Origin: PNAI01 sp964575715
Lineage (GTDB): Bacteria > Pseudomonadota > Alphaproteobacteria > Rhizobiales > Xanthobacteraceae
NCBI GenBank assembly: GCA_964575715.1
Contig: CAZNSG010000071.1
Span: 1-22,989, forward strand
Length of the DNA stretch: 22,989 nt
Direction of reading: 5' to 3'
Positions 14,253-22,773 of this stretch are shown here, in pieces. The translations under genes and the position numbers were made by a program. How positions within the stretch are numbered: position 1 is the first letter of the stretch; each line of letters starts with the position of its first letter. The notes beneath the pieces were generated by a model. It ran no database searches. It was not told the DNA's origin and saw only the letters and a program-made list of their open reading frames with translations.

Positions 14253-15232
14253 GCTTTGAGGGAGTATCGCTCGTTACCGGCGCTCTCGGCCAGGACGGGT
14301 TCATTTTATGCCGTCGTCTGCGTGAACTGGGTTCGCACGTGGTTGCGGTGGCCCGCCCCGGCAGTGATCGTGTTACGCGATGCGCAGAACTGACCAATTT
14401 GGGTTGCGAAGTTATTCATCTGGATGTGGGCGATACCGCCGCAATAACGGACTTGGCGCGGCGGGCGTGCCCGAAACATATCTTTCATTTGGCTGCAGCC
14501 CACCATTCTTCCGACAGTGGCGTAGAGACACCCGAGATATGGCAATCGATGATGGCCATAAACGTTGCAGCGACCGAAGCGCTCGCCCGCGCCGCCATAC
14601 GCTCCGGTAACGACTGCACGCTCCTCTATGCGTCTTCAAGTCAGATCTGGACCGCCCGCGAATTTGAGCATCGGGTGGACGAGTCAACACCGTTCGAGCC
14701 TTCGACGTTCTATGGGCATACCAAGGTCTGGGCGACTGACCTCCTCCATCAATATCGAAATCATCACGCTCTGCGCGCCACGATCGCCATTCTTTTCAAT
14801 CACGAATCCCCCTGGCGGTCGCCGGACTTTATTTCTCGCAAAATCACGATGGCGGCAGCTCAGGCCGCTCGCGGGGATCGTGCGAAGTTGCGAGTGATCA
14901 ATCTCGCTTCTCGTGTTGATTGGCAGGCTGCGACGGACGTCGTGGATGCCTTCGTGCTGATGGCGAAATCGCCAATCCCAGATGATTACGTCCTGGCATC
15001 CGGGCGCTGCCATAGCGTTCGGGATTTTGTCGAAACCGCGTACAAACATGTTGGGCTTGAATGGCAAAATCTGGTCACAGCCGAGCGCGAAGAAGCTGGT
15101 CCTGCTTTGATCGGAATACCAGATAAGGCACTGCGACAGCTAGGCTGGCGGCCGAGGAAAGGATTCTGTGATTTGGTGTGCGGAATGGTGGATGCCGATT
15201 TGGCGCGCTTCCGTGGCGAGATATCGCCATGA
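14249..15232 (+). CDS. NAD(P)-dependent epimerase/dehydratase, GDP-mannose 4,6-dehydratase-like
   Basis: 327-residue extended SDR. The cofactor motif VTGALGQDGFIL (residues 9-20) resembles the TGxTGQDG motif of GDP-mannose 4,6-dehydratase. The Tyr155-x3-Lys159 pair (YGHTK) and the LFNHESPWRSPDFISRKI stretch are also GMD hallmarks. It probably makes or alters a nucleotide keto-sugar, which would suit the adjacent C-methyltransferase. It overlaps both neighbours by ATGA. The family Ser/Thr site is seen as LLYASSSQIW. Whether it is a dehydratase, epimerase or reductase cannot be decided from sequence alone. Confidence 0.85.
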   Translation: MSFEGVSLVTGALGQDGFILCRRLRELGSHVVAVARPGSDRVTRCAELTNLGCEVIHLDVGDTAAITDLARRACPKHIFHLAAAHHSSDSGVETPEIWQSMMAINVAATEALARAAIRSGNDCTLLYASSSQIWTAREFEHRVDESTPFEPSTFYGHTKVWATDLLHQYRNHHALRATIAILFNHESPWRSPDFISRKITMAAAQAARGDRAKLRVINLASRVDWQAATDVVDAFVLMAKSPIPDDYVLASGRCHSVRDFVETAYKHVGLEWQNLVTAEREEAGPALIGIPDKALRQLGWRPRKGFCDLVCGMVDADLARFRGEISP

Positions 15233-17898
15233 ACGACGCTGGACGACTTCAACAGCTAGCCAAGGAATTCGTTGATGCGGCCGCGCAATATGGGACCGCG
15301 CGAGATGCAGGTCGGCTTGAGCGTTTGCGAAACCTCCGCCTCCAGATTGCGAATGCGCTGCTCGATCTTCCCGCCCCGGCCATACAAGATGATTTTGCGA
15401 ACACGCTGCAGGCAATCGTCGGGGCTTGCGTAAGGTCCGGGATGCGCAGCGTTCCGCGATCGCCGGCCGAGAACGAAGTCTTTGCCCGCTGTCTTGAGCA
15501 CTTGACACCGTGGCAGCCCCATCTTGCTCCCGCGCAGGGAATGGCGGCGCTGCTGCTGGCTCAGCACGCGTTCGAACTGAAATTTGTACCTCCCATTAAT
15601 TCACTTCCGGCGGCAACAAGAGCGGGATGGTTGTATTACTTGTGCGAGTTACCACCTGCCTTTGCCAATTTTGGCGATGCCGACGAATACGCATTGTACT
15701 TGCGAATGCTCTGTGAGCGTGTTGGTGACTATTTGACTCACGCCGCTGATACAGCCAGCGACGTAATTTCCAACTTCAATAGCACGCCAATTTTCATGCA
15801 GCTTTATTCCAATGAGTTCAATCTGCGTGACTGCATGCGTGAGCGTGGCAAAATTATTGAACGGTACCTTGAACACGGTGGCGCAAACCTGGATCAATTA
15901 TGCGTACTGCGGCCAATCAGAGATCGACCTCGCATCGGCTTCATCATAATGAGCCTCGGTGACAGCGCCGAAACGGTTTTTTTAGCCGCCCATATGGAGC
16001 ACCTTGATCGCCGGCGCTACGATATCCGCCTCTACAGCTTGTTCGAGCCCAGTGGCGGTGTTGGTGTTAGATGTCGCTCCTGGGCAGATAGTTATGTGTG
16101 TTTGCCGAACCAGGCTCTGGACGCCGTCACCCGGTTGCGTCGCGAAGATTTGGACGTAGCAATCTTCTGTACTAACCTGACTGCACGTACCCATATGTTG
16201 ACAGAAATCGCCGCGCATCGGGTCGCTCGCATTCAAGTGAGTACGATTGCCACGCCGATAACGACAGGATTTCGCAATATGGACGTGATGATTTCGGGAG
16301 AGCTTAACGAAACGGAAGATGCACCCGAGCACTATACAGAACGTTTGATTCGTCTTCCCGGTGCGCTCAACTGCTACCCCTTTCAATACATGCTCACAGG
16401 CATGCCCGACCCGGGTCCAATTTCGCGCACCGCATTGGGTATTCCGGAGAAATGTACACTCTTCTTTTCCTCGGCCAACTTTTACAAAATATTACCCGAG
16501 TTGAGCCAGCAGTGGATCGACATTCTGCGCCAGGTTCCAGACAGCTACCTCTTGCTGATGCCGTTCAATCCAAACTGGTTGTCAAACTATCCGGCAGATT
16601 CGCTTTTTGCACGTTTGTCTCGTCAAGTTACCGAGGCCGGTTTAGCGCCACAACGCATCCGTGTCCTCAATCAGGTGCCAACCACCTCGCACTTGCAAAA
16701 GATCATCGGTCTGGCGGACGTCTATTTAGACTCATTTCCATTTTCTGGAGCGTGCTCCCTCTTTGATCCGTTGGTCGTCGGAGTGCCTGTTGTTGCGTGC
16801 ATGGGAAAGACGTGTCGATCGCGCCACAGCAAGGCCATTTTGGAAGAGCTCGGTCTTGCCGACTGGGTGACGAAGGACAGCTCAAGCTACGTGCAGGCAG
16901 CCGTTGAATTGGGCCTCAACCCTCAAAAGCGTGATGCCGAGCGTGAACGCTTAGCTCAGGCACGCGCGACCCGTTGGCGCTTGGGCGATACTGCCGGCTA
17001 TGCAGCAAAGTTGATGCCGGCCTTCGATGGCTTGCTGTCGGATTGGAACGAGCGAGTTTATGAAACTCGTGCGATTGACGGTGCCCAATTGAATTATCGC
17101 ATCGCAATGATTGCTGGGGAGATAGGAAAGCGCATTCCGTCCTTCACCGACCAGAATCTGGTCGTCTCACTGGTGCTTCCATACTTACGGGAAGGTGGAA
17201 GCAAGCGATTGATAGACGTCGGTGCGTGTATGGGCGCGATGACAAAGCCATTCTTGGATGAGGGCTGGCAAGCCGTGATGTTTGAACCTGATTCGCGCTG
17301 TCATGCGCAACTCACTGCCCTTGTCAACGTCAATGTCGGCCGAGCGCAGTTGGAAATGGCCGCCGTCACGGCCGGGCAAAAAGGATGCGTTGCATTTCAT
17401 GTGGCGAGCTTGCCGGGTCTGTCGGGCCTGTCAAGCTCACCTTATGCCCCCGATATCTCGACGGTCGACGTGCCAGCCATCATGCTGGCTCCCTATATCG
17501 AGAGCAAGAATTGGGACGACGTGGATTTCATCAAGATTGACGCCGAAGGGCACGACATTGACATTTTACGGAGTATCGATTTTGGGAAGGTTTCACCTCG
17601 GTTGGTGATGGTCGAGTTCGGAGATCAATTCGCCGGACAGGACCGCGATAGCATTACCGCTGCATTGCAGGAGATGCGGATGCGCGGATATCACGCATGC
17701 GTCTTTTGCCTGCATGCGCTCGGAAAATTCGAGCGTCACGAATGGGGAACGCGATTGCTCGCCATTTGTGTCGATGAAGTACCGGCCGTGGCCGTCGAGG
17801 AAAGATTATTCGGCAATATCCTATTTTTCCGGGAGGCCGATCACGACTTTCTACCGAGTGTGTACGATTGGCTTGAGCAATTGCGCAAATGGCATTGA
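15229..17898 (+). CDS. GT41 (OGT/HMW1C-like) glycosyltransferase fused to FkbM methyltransferase
   Basis: 889 residues from the ATG at 15229 (ATGA overlap with the previous gene). Residues 1-230: a mostly helical domain without obvious TPR repeats. Residues 233-610: GT41-like catalytic region (RIGFIIMSLGDSAET...LYSL; RVARIQVSTIATPITTG; FSSANFYKILPE; ADVYLDSFPFSGACSLFDPLVVGVPVV). Lys420 in FYKILPE aligns with the UDP-binding Lys of OGT (LYKIDPS). The His of the DFxxH motif of OGT is replaced (Ser246 by ungapped eye alignment). Residues about 650-820: an FkbM-type SAM methyltransferase (LIDVGACMG at 661-669, FEPD, FIKIDAEGHDIDILRSID). Likely transfers a sugar to protein or another acceptor and O-methylates the product; this is inference. 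No signal peptide, so cytoplasmic. Confidence 0.8.
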   Translation: MNDAGRLQQLAKEFVDAAAQYGTARDAGRLERLRNLRLQIANALLDLPAPAIQDDFANTLQAIVGACVRSGMRSVPRSPAENEVFARCLEHLTPWQPHLAPAQGMAALLLAQHAFELKFVPPINSLPAATRAGWLYYLCELPPAFANFGDADEYALYLRMLCERVGDYLTHAADTASDVISNFNSTPIFMQLYSNEFNLRDCMRERGKIIERYLEHGGANLDQLCVLRPIRDRPRIGFIIMSLGDSAETVFLAAHMEHLDRRRYDIRLYSLFEPSGGVGVRCRSWADSYVCLPNQALDAVTRLRREDLDVAIFCTNLTARTHMLTEIAAHRVARIQVSTIATPITTGFRNMDVMISGELNETEDAPEHYTERLIRLPGALNCYPFQYMLTGMPDPGPISRTALGIPEKCTLFFSSANFYKILPELSQQWIDILRQVPDSYLLLMPFNPNWLSNYPADSLFARLSRQVTEAGLAPQRIRVLNQVPTTSHLQKIIGLADVYLDSFPFSGACSLFDPLVVGVPVVACMGKTCRSRHSKAILEELGLADWVTKDSSSYVQAAVELGLNPQKRDAERERLAQARATRWRLGDTAGYAAKLMPAFDGLLSDWNERVYETRAIDGAQLNYRIAMIAGEIGKRIPSFTDQNLVVSLVLPYLREGGSKRLIDVGACMGAMTKPFLDEGWQAVMFEPDSRCHAQLTALVNVNVGRAQLEMAAVTAGQKGCVAFHVASLPGLSGLSSSPYAPDISTVDVPAIMLAPYIESKNWDDVDFIKIDAEGHDIDILRSIDFGKVSPRLVMVEFGDQFAGQDRDSITAALQEMRMRGYHACVFCLHALGKFERHEWGTRLLAICVDEVPAVAVEERLFGNILFFREADHDFLPSVYDWLEQLRKWH

Positions 17899-17998
17899 AG
17901 AAGCGCAGCCGCAGTCAAATAGTTTTGCATCTGACCGAGTACGTTAGGACGAACTCCGGCGCTGGCGAGAACTCACGAGATCACTGCGGATGTAAACG

Positions 17999-18166
17999 TC
18001 ATTGCGCGCGCGACTGAAAGCCCGGCTTGCAATTCTCCTCGACCGCTTCGAACGTCTCGTTGGTGTCGGCGCCTGTGACCTTGACGATGACCTCGTTGGC
18101 TTTGGCGTAGATATTGCCCTTGCCGGGCGCCGAATGTTTGCCTTTCGCGATGGCGTTTGCTGACAT
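17999..18166 (-). CDS. Small conserved-looking protein, 55 residues
   Basis: Reads MSANAIAKGKHSAPGKGNIY, then AKANEVIVKVTGADTNETFE, then AVEENCKPGFQSRAQ. Preceded at good distance by GGGAGA (complement of 18173-18178), which supports translation. One Cys, no membrane segment, Lys/Gly-rich N-terminus, acidic middle. I do not recognise the family. It lies 135 bp downstream of the MetE-like gene on the same strand and may share its transcript. A 98-residue frame from 17944 to 18240 overlaps it in another phase and looks less gene-like (Arg/Ser-rich tail). Confidence 0.55.
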   Translation of the reverse strand: MSANAIAKGKHSAPGKGNIYAKANEVIVKVTGADTNETFEAVEENCKPGFQSRAQ

Positions 18167-18301
18167 TCGTTTTCTCCCTGATTGTTTCGGTTGCTTCCTA
18201 TGGCTGCCAGACGAGCCTGGACCTCGGCAATTTCATTCAACGATTTTTTAAGTCCCGATGCGAGGGGGACACGGGCTCCCTCCTGGGCAGTCCGGCAATG
18301 C

Positions 18302-19417
18302 TCAATTCCAAATCGCGCGTGCGGCGTCGACGACCAGGCGAAGCTTGGCGGTCTCGTCCGACTCGCTCAACGGATTGCCGGCCGCGCTGCTGGCAAAACC
18401 GCATTGCGGGCTGAGCGCGAGCCGGTCGAGGTCGATAAATTTTGCCGCTTCGTTCGTGCGGCGCTTGAGCGTGTCGAGGCGCTCAAGCACGGGCGTCTTG
18501 CTGCTGATAAGGCCAAGCACCACGCCCTTGCCCTTCGGCACCAACCGCAGCGGCGCAAAATCGCCCGCCCGCGGCGTGTCGTATTCGAGCAGGAAATGAT
18601 TGGCATCGGTGCGGCCAAAGAAGCGCTCCGCCACCGCATCGTAGCCGCCCTGGCCGAGGAAATGGCCCTTGTAGTTGCCGCGACAGACATGCACGCCGAT
18701 GATCAAGTCGCGCGGCCGCCCGGCGACGGATTGATTGATCGCATCGATGTAGAGATCGATCAGCCGATCGGGATCGCCGCCCGCCTTCTGCACGCCGCTG
18801 CGAATTGCCGGATCGACGAGCAGCGCAACCGCAACTTCGTCGATCTGCACATAGCGGCAGCCGGCCTTGGCTAGCTCCACGATTTCCTGCGCATAGACCT
18901 TGGCGAGATCGGAAATAAAGCTCTCCGTATCCCGGTAGCTCTCCGGTGCCGCGTAGTTGTTGCTGCCGTAAAAGTGCATGGTTGAGGGCGACGGCAGCGT
19001 AAGCTTCGGCGCCGCCTTGGCGACGTCGCGCAGGAAAACGAATTCGTCGAGCGCAAGCGCTTGCGTCCGCCGCACCCTGCCGGTCACATAAGGCGCGATG
19101 AACTCGATCTGGTGACCCTGGTCGTCGCGAAATGGCAGGGTGGAGGTGCGCAAGCCGAAACCCTCGACGCGTTCGATGAACCGCGCCCAATACGACGCGC
19201 GGCGGAATTCTCCGTCGGTGACGACCTTGAGCCCAATATCCTCCTGCATGCGCACCGCGTCGCGGATGCACTGCTCCTGGATACGCGTGAATTCGTCGCT
19301 GCCGATCTCCTTGGCGGCGTGGCGGCGGAAGGCCTGGCGCAGCGCGGCCGGCCGCAGCAGACTTCCGATATGATCGGCGCGAAACGGCGGCCGGCCATTG
19401 GGGCGAATATTCGGCAT
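18302..19417 (-). CDS. MetE-like cobalamin-independent methionine synthase family protein
   Basis: 371 residues, matching only the C-terminal catalytic half of MetE (E. coli MetE has about 750). The probable zinc ligands are His243 and Cys245 (GVHVCRGN), Glu278 (FLLEYD) and Cys339 (LSPQCGF), in the same order as the MetE His-Cys-Glu-Cys set; QIDE at 191-194 is the conserved substrate-binding block. N-terminal FRADHIGSLLRP is usual for stand-alone one-domain members. Such proteins may methylate homocysteine with a simple methyl donor or act in thioether/C1 metabolism; many are annotated 5-methyltetrahydropteroyltriglutamate-homocysteine methyltransferase without proof. Divergent from the acyl-CoA ligase; the small 55-residue gene lies downstream. 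Confidence 0.87.
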   Translation of the reverse strand: MPNIRPNGRPPFRADHIGSLLRPAALRQAFRRHAAKEIGSDEFTRIQEQCIRDAVRMQEDIGLKVVTDGEFRRASYWARFIERVEGFGLRTSTLPFRDDQGHQIEFIAPYVTGRVRRTQALALDEFVFLRDVAKAAPKLTLPSPSTMHFYGSNNYAAPESYRDTESFISDLAKVYAQEIVELAKAGCRYVQIDEVAVALLVDPAIRSGVQKAGGDPDRLIDLYIDAINQSVAGRPRDLIIGVHVCRGNYKGHFLGQGGYDAVAERFFGRTDANHFLLEYDTPRAGDFAPLRLVPKGKGVVLGLISSKTPVLERLDTLKRRTNEAAKFIDLDRLALSPQCGFASSAAGNPLSESDETAKLRLVVDAARAIWN

Positions 19418-19483
19418 GAGGCCTCGAAATCGACGGGCAGGAGCAGTCTTCTATGGACCAATCGGTGCAATTTAGATCAATTA

Positions 19484-19512
19484 TTGACCTGAAGAATTTT
19501 TCTTAGTCAAAT
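19484..19512 (+). promoter_or_regulatory. Candidate sigma-70-type promoter of the acyl-CoA ligase operon
   Basis: TTGACC at 19484-19489 (5 of 6 with TTGACA), a 17-bp spacer, and TCAAAT at 19507-19512 (4 of 6 with TATAAT), in an A/T-rich patch of the divergent region. The predicted start is about 20 bp before the ATG at 19538. AGGAAA at 19521-19526 is the likely ribosome site. Confidence 0.45.
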
Positions 19513-19537
19513 CTCTCGCCAGGAAACGATCGACGAA

Positions 19538-21430
19538 ATGGCAATGGTCGCGACGCAACCGGTGACTGCAGAGGCTCTGCGCAGGAAGACGGCGCCGCTG
19601 CTGCTGTGCGAGCGCGCGAGCGCAACGCCCGACGCCATCGCGTTCCGCTCCAAGCATCTCGGCCTCTACCGCGAGCGCAGCTGGCGCGACTACGCCACCA
19701 TGGTCGCGCGCGCCGCGCAGGCGTTCGCCGAGCTCGGCATCGCCGCCGGCGAACGCGTCGCCATTATGGGCGATCCATGTGAAGAATGGGTCACCTGCGA
19801 CCTCGCCGCGCAATCGCTCGGTGCCATCGTCTACGGCATCTACCCGACCGCGTCGGTGTCCGAGGTCGAGTACCAGATGAAGGACGGCGGCGCTGCCCTG
19901 TTCATCGCCGAGGACCAGGAATACATCGACAAGCTGCTTCCCATCGTCGATCGGTTGCCGGAGCTGAGATGGATCGTCGTGATCGATGATTCCGCAATGT
20001 TCGGCTATGCGCATCCGAAGCTGCGCAGCTATCGCAAGCTGCTCGCGGCTCTACCCGAGCCGGATCTCGCGGTCTTTGCGCGGCAGGTCAAACGCGTTGC
20101 ACCGGAGGCGCCGGCTTTCATTGTCTATACCTCCGGAACGACGGGCCACCCCAAGGGTGCGCTGGTCAGCCACGGCAAGCACCTGGCCTCCACCGCCAAT
20201 TTCCTTTCGCATTATCCGACGCTTGCCGAACACGATCATCGCACCGTCATCTATCTTCCGCTCTGTCACATATTCGGCCGCGATGCGGCCGTCACGCTGC
20301 CGCTGATCTCGCGCCTGGTGCCGCATTTCGGCGAGGACGCCGAGGATCTGCCGACCACGCTGTTCGAGGTTGCGCCGACCGTCTTGTTCACGGTGCCGCG
20401 CTATCTGCAAAAATTTGCTTCCCAGATTCTGGTCGGCATCCTCAATTCGTCCGGCGTCAAGCGGTTGGCCTATGAGCTCGCGATGCGCCTCGCGCGCAAG
20501 CACGCCGAGCGGCGTTGGGGAAACCGCGCCACGCTCGCGCACAAGGCGCTCTATGACGTCTGCCGGGCCGCAATGTTCGCGCCCATCCTCAACAAGATCG
20601 GCTTCGACCGGCTGGAAATCGTCATCTGCGGCGGAGCACCGTTGCCGACCGATACGACGGCGCTGTGGCAGATGTACGGCGTCAACGTCGTCGAAGTCTA
20701 TGGGCAGACGGAAGAGGGCGGCGGCATCATCAGCGGACAGGCGAGTCCGTTCCCGCGCCCCGGCGATGTCGGCAAGCCGCCCGTCGGCTGGCACGTGCGT
20801 CTGGCCGACGGCGGCGAGATCATGGTGCACAATCCCGATGTGTTCGAAGGCTATTGGCGAAATGATGCGGAAACGCGCGCGGTCAAGGCCGAAGATGGCT
20901 GGATTCGAACCGGCGATGTCGGCGAGTGGCACGATGGTGCGCTCAAGCTCGTCGATCGCGTGCGCGACTTCATCGTCACCTCGGGCGGAAAGACGCTCTC
21001 GCCGGCGTTCATTGAGAACATCTTGCGCGCCAGTCCCTATATCGCGGAGGCGGTCGTATTCGGTCACGGGCGAAAATATCTCACCGTGCTGATCGAGATC
21101 GACACCGATACGGTTTCCGACTGGGCGCGCAGCCACGACGTTCCCTATACCGGCTTCACCAGCCTCGCCGAAAGCTCGGAAGTCGTTAGTTTGATCAAAT
21201 CCGAGATCGACCGGGCGAACGGCGAGCTTGCGCGCGTCGAGCAGATCAAGCGCTTTCGCATTCTGCCCAAGGCGCTCGATCCGGAAGAAGAAGGCGAGCC
21301 GGTGACGCCAACCCGCAAGGTGAAGCGAAATCTCATGTATGATCGCTTCAAGCTGCTGGTCGAACAGATGTACGATGATTCCGAGGAGCGGATGCTTGCA
21401 ACCGGCAGGGGAGGGGCGCTGCAAGCCTGA
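19538..21430 (+). CDS. AMP-dependent acyl-CoA synthetase (FadD15/FAA1-like)
   Basis: 630-residue adenylate-forming ligase that activates a carboxylic acid with ATP and joins it to CoA. Motifs: YTSGTTGHPKG at residues 197-207 (P-loop), YGQTEEGG at 388-395, and the hinge region VRDFIVTSGGKTLSP around residue 480. Near the C-terminus PTRKVKRN holds the candidate catalytic Lys. Long-chain acyl-CoA synthetase group by overall layout. ATG 19538 has AGGAAA 11 bp upstream; ATG 19544 is an alternative. It is followed 59 bp later by a LIV-type binding protein, an arrangement common in Bradyrhizobium relatives where an acyl-CoA ligase accompanies an ABC importer for aromatic or fatty acids. The substrate is therefore likely an imported organic acid (inference). 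Confidence 0.92.
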   Translation: MAMVATQPVTAEALRRKTAPLLLCERASATPDAIAFRSKHLGLYRERSWRDYATMVARAAQAFAELGIAAGERVAIMGDPCEEWVTCDLAAQSLGAIVYGIYPTASVSEVEYQMKDGGAALFIAEDQEYIDKLLPIVDRLPELRWIVVIDDSAMFGYAHPKLRSYRKLLAALPEPDLAVFARQVKRVAPEAPAFIVYTSGTTGHPKGALVSHGKHLASTANFLSHYPTLAEHDHRTVIYLPLCHIFGRDAAVTLPLISRLVPHFGEDAEDLPTTLFEVAPTVLFTVPRYLQKFASQILVGILNSSGVKRLAYELAMRLARKHAERRWGNRATLAHKALYDVCRAAMFAPILNKIGFDRLEIVICGGAPLPTDTTALWQMYGVNVVEVYGQTEEGGGIISGQASPFPRPGDVGKPPVGWHVRLADGGEIMVHNPDVFEGYWRNDAETRAVKAEDGWIRTGDVGEWHDGALKLVDRVRDFIVTSGGKTLSPAFIENILRASPYIAEAVVFGHGRKYLTVLIEIDTDTVSDWARSHDVPYTGFTSLAESSEVVSLIKSEIDRANGELARVEQIKRFRILPKALDPEEEGEPVTPTRKVKRNLMYDRFKLLVEQMYDDSEERMLATGRGGALQA

Positions 21431-21489
21431 TTGCTAAGAGCCTGATCCATGACGCGCGCATCAACATCAAACAAGCAAGGGAGGATTCA

Positions 21490-22650
21490 ATGTTAAAACG
21501 CAGTACCTTGGCGGTCTTTGCCGCCGCGGCCATCGCGCTGCCGGCCATGGCGCAGGACGCCTATGTCATCGGGCTTACCGGGGCGCTGACCGGCCCCGGC
21601 GCCAGCACCACCGGACCCGCGGTCGAGGGCTTGCGCCTCTATGTCGATCGGCTCAACGCCGCGGGCGGCATCAAAGGCAAAAAGATCAATCTCATTCTGC
21701 TCGACGATCAGGCGGAGCCGTCGAAAGCCGCCGCCAATGCCAAGCGGCTTCTGACCCAAGAAAATGTCGTGCTGATGATCAATTCGAGCCTGTCGTCGAC
21801 CTTTGCTCCGACCGTTGGCGAATCCAAGCGGGCCGAAGTGCCACTGCTGTTCATGGGCGCGGTGTGCCCGAAGGAAGTCTATCCGCCGGCCGATCCCTTG
21901 CAGTTCTGCTCCACGGCCTACGCCGGCGGATATGACAGCCGCGCTACCCTCGCCTTTATCAAGGAGACCGCGAAGGAGCCGGTGCGCATCGGTTTTTCCG
22001 CCATGGCCATTCCGCTCTCGCGCGGAGAAATCGACTACGCCGAGGAACATTCAAAGACGCTCGGCATGACGCCGGTCGATAAGGAAATCATCCCGCCGCC
22101 GACGCCCGACTACACGCCGTTTGCGACCAAGCTCAAGGAAGCCAACCCGAATTGGGTGTTCTCATGGGCGCCCTGGATCACGCAAGTGCGTACCTTTGAG
22201 GCTCTGCGCCGGCTGGGCTGGCAGGGCGACTACATCGCCTGGTCGCATATCGAGGCTGAGGCCGAGCTGGTCCGGATCAAGGATCCCAAGCTCTATGTCA
22301 TCGGCGCCAATTCGCTGTTCCAGGACAATCTGCCGATCCACAAGCAGATCGTCGAAGCGGCCAAGGCCGGCAACGTGAAATATCCGGCACAGCAGATGAC
22401 GGAAGGCTGGATCGGCGGCATGGTGCTCGAGGCCGCGCTCAACGCCACCGCGTGGCCTCCGACGCCCGCCAAGGTCGCGGCCGCCATGGCAAGCGTGAAG
22501 GTCGATACCAAAGGTCTGCGCGGCGGCCCGATCGAGTGGACCAAGGACAACCATTTCCGCACGCGCCAATATTACCGCGTCTATAAATGGGACGCGGCGA
22601 AATCGAGCATCGTCCGGGCCAAGGACTGGATCGCCTATGACGTGAAATAA
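21490..22650 (+). CDS. ABC transporter substrate-binding protein, LIV (branched-chain amino acid) type
   Basis: 386 residues. Residues 1-21 form a signal peptide ending AMA before QDAYVIG, so the mature protein is periplasmic. The fold is Peripla_BP_6 type (VIGLTGALTGPGASTTGPAVEGLRLYVDRLNAAGGIKGKKINLILLDDQAEPSKAAANAKRL). Binds a small organic ligand and delivers it to an inner-membrane ABC permease. The ribosome site AGGGAGG lies just before the ATG. Likely cotranscribed with the upstream acyl-CoA ligase. No permease or ATPase gene is in the window; either they lie beyond the hairpin array or the protein works with a transporter encoded elsewhere. In this family the ligand is often not an amino acid; with the ligase next to it, an aromatic or fatty acid is plausible. 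Confidence 0.93.
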   Translation: MLKRSTLAVFAAAAIALPAMAQDAYVIGLTGALTGPGASTTGPAVEGLRLYVDRLNAAGGIKGKKINLILLDDQAEPSKAAANAKRLLTQENVVLMINSSLSSTFAPTVGESKRAEVPLLFMGAVCPKEVYPPADPLQFCSTAYAGGYDSRATLAFIKETAKEPVRIGFSAMAIPLSRGEIDYAEEHSKTLGMTPVDKEIIPPPTPDYTPFATKLKEANPNWVFSWAPWITQVRTFEALRRLGWQGDYIAWSHIEAEAELVRIKDPKLYVIGANSLFQDNLPIHKQIVEAAKAGNVKYPAQQMTEGWIGGMVLEAALNATAWPPTPAKVAAAMASVKVDTKGLRGGPIEWTKDNHFRTRQYYRVYKWDAAKSSIVRAKDWIAYDVK

Positions 22651-22685
22651 TTTTGGTCCCAAAGACCCACCTGACTGGCCTCATG

Positions 22686-22761
22686 CTAGTGTTCCGAATC
22701 CGAAGTTCGCTTACATTCACAGCACCCGCGTTAGCGAACTTCGGATTCAAAGGGACACTAG
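22686..22761 (+). repeat. Hairpin unit 1 (CTAGTG/GAAGTTC array)
   Basis: 76 bp. Left arm 22686-22710, loop 22711-22733 (23 nt), right arm 22734-22761. Inner stem GAATCCGAAGTTCGC pairs perfectly over 15 bp; outer stem CTAGTGT pairs over 7 bp, extended by a T-G and C-G pairs. The right arm has an extra AAA bulge between inner and outer stems. This bulge on the right arm defines its orientation. Confidence 0.9.
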
Positions 22762-22773
22762 CAATGTACGTTT

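Noticed and set aside
17944..18240. 98-residue minus-strand frame overlapping the 55-residue gene
   Set aside because: Needs a TTG start, has no clear ribosome site, and its tail is Arg/Ser-rich; the overlapping 55-residue frame has a strong ribosome site.
18182..18874. 230-residue plus-strand frame over the MetE-like gene
   Set aside because: Opposite-strand shadow; the MetE-like protein has conserved metal ligands and normal length.
20051..21424. 457-residue minus-strand frame over the acyl-CoA ligase
   Set aside because: Antisense shadow of a well-conserved enzyme; no recognisable motifs.
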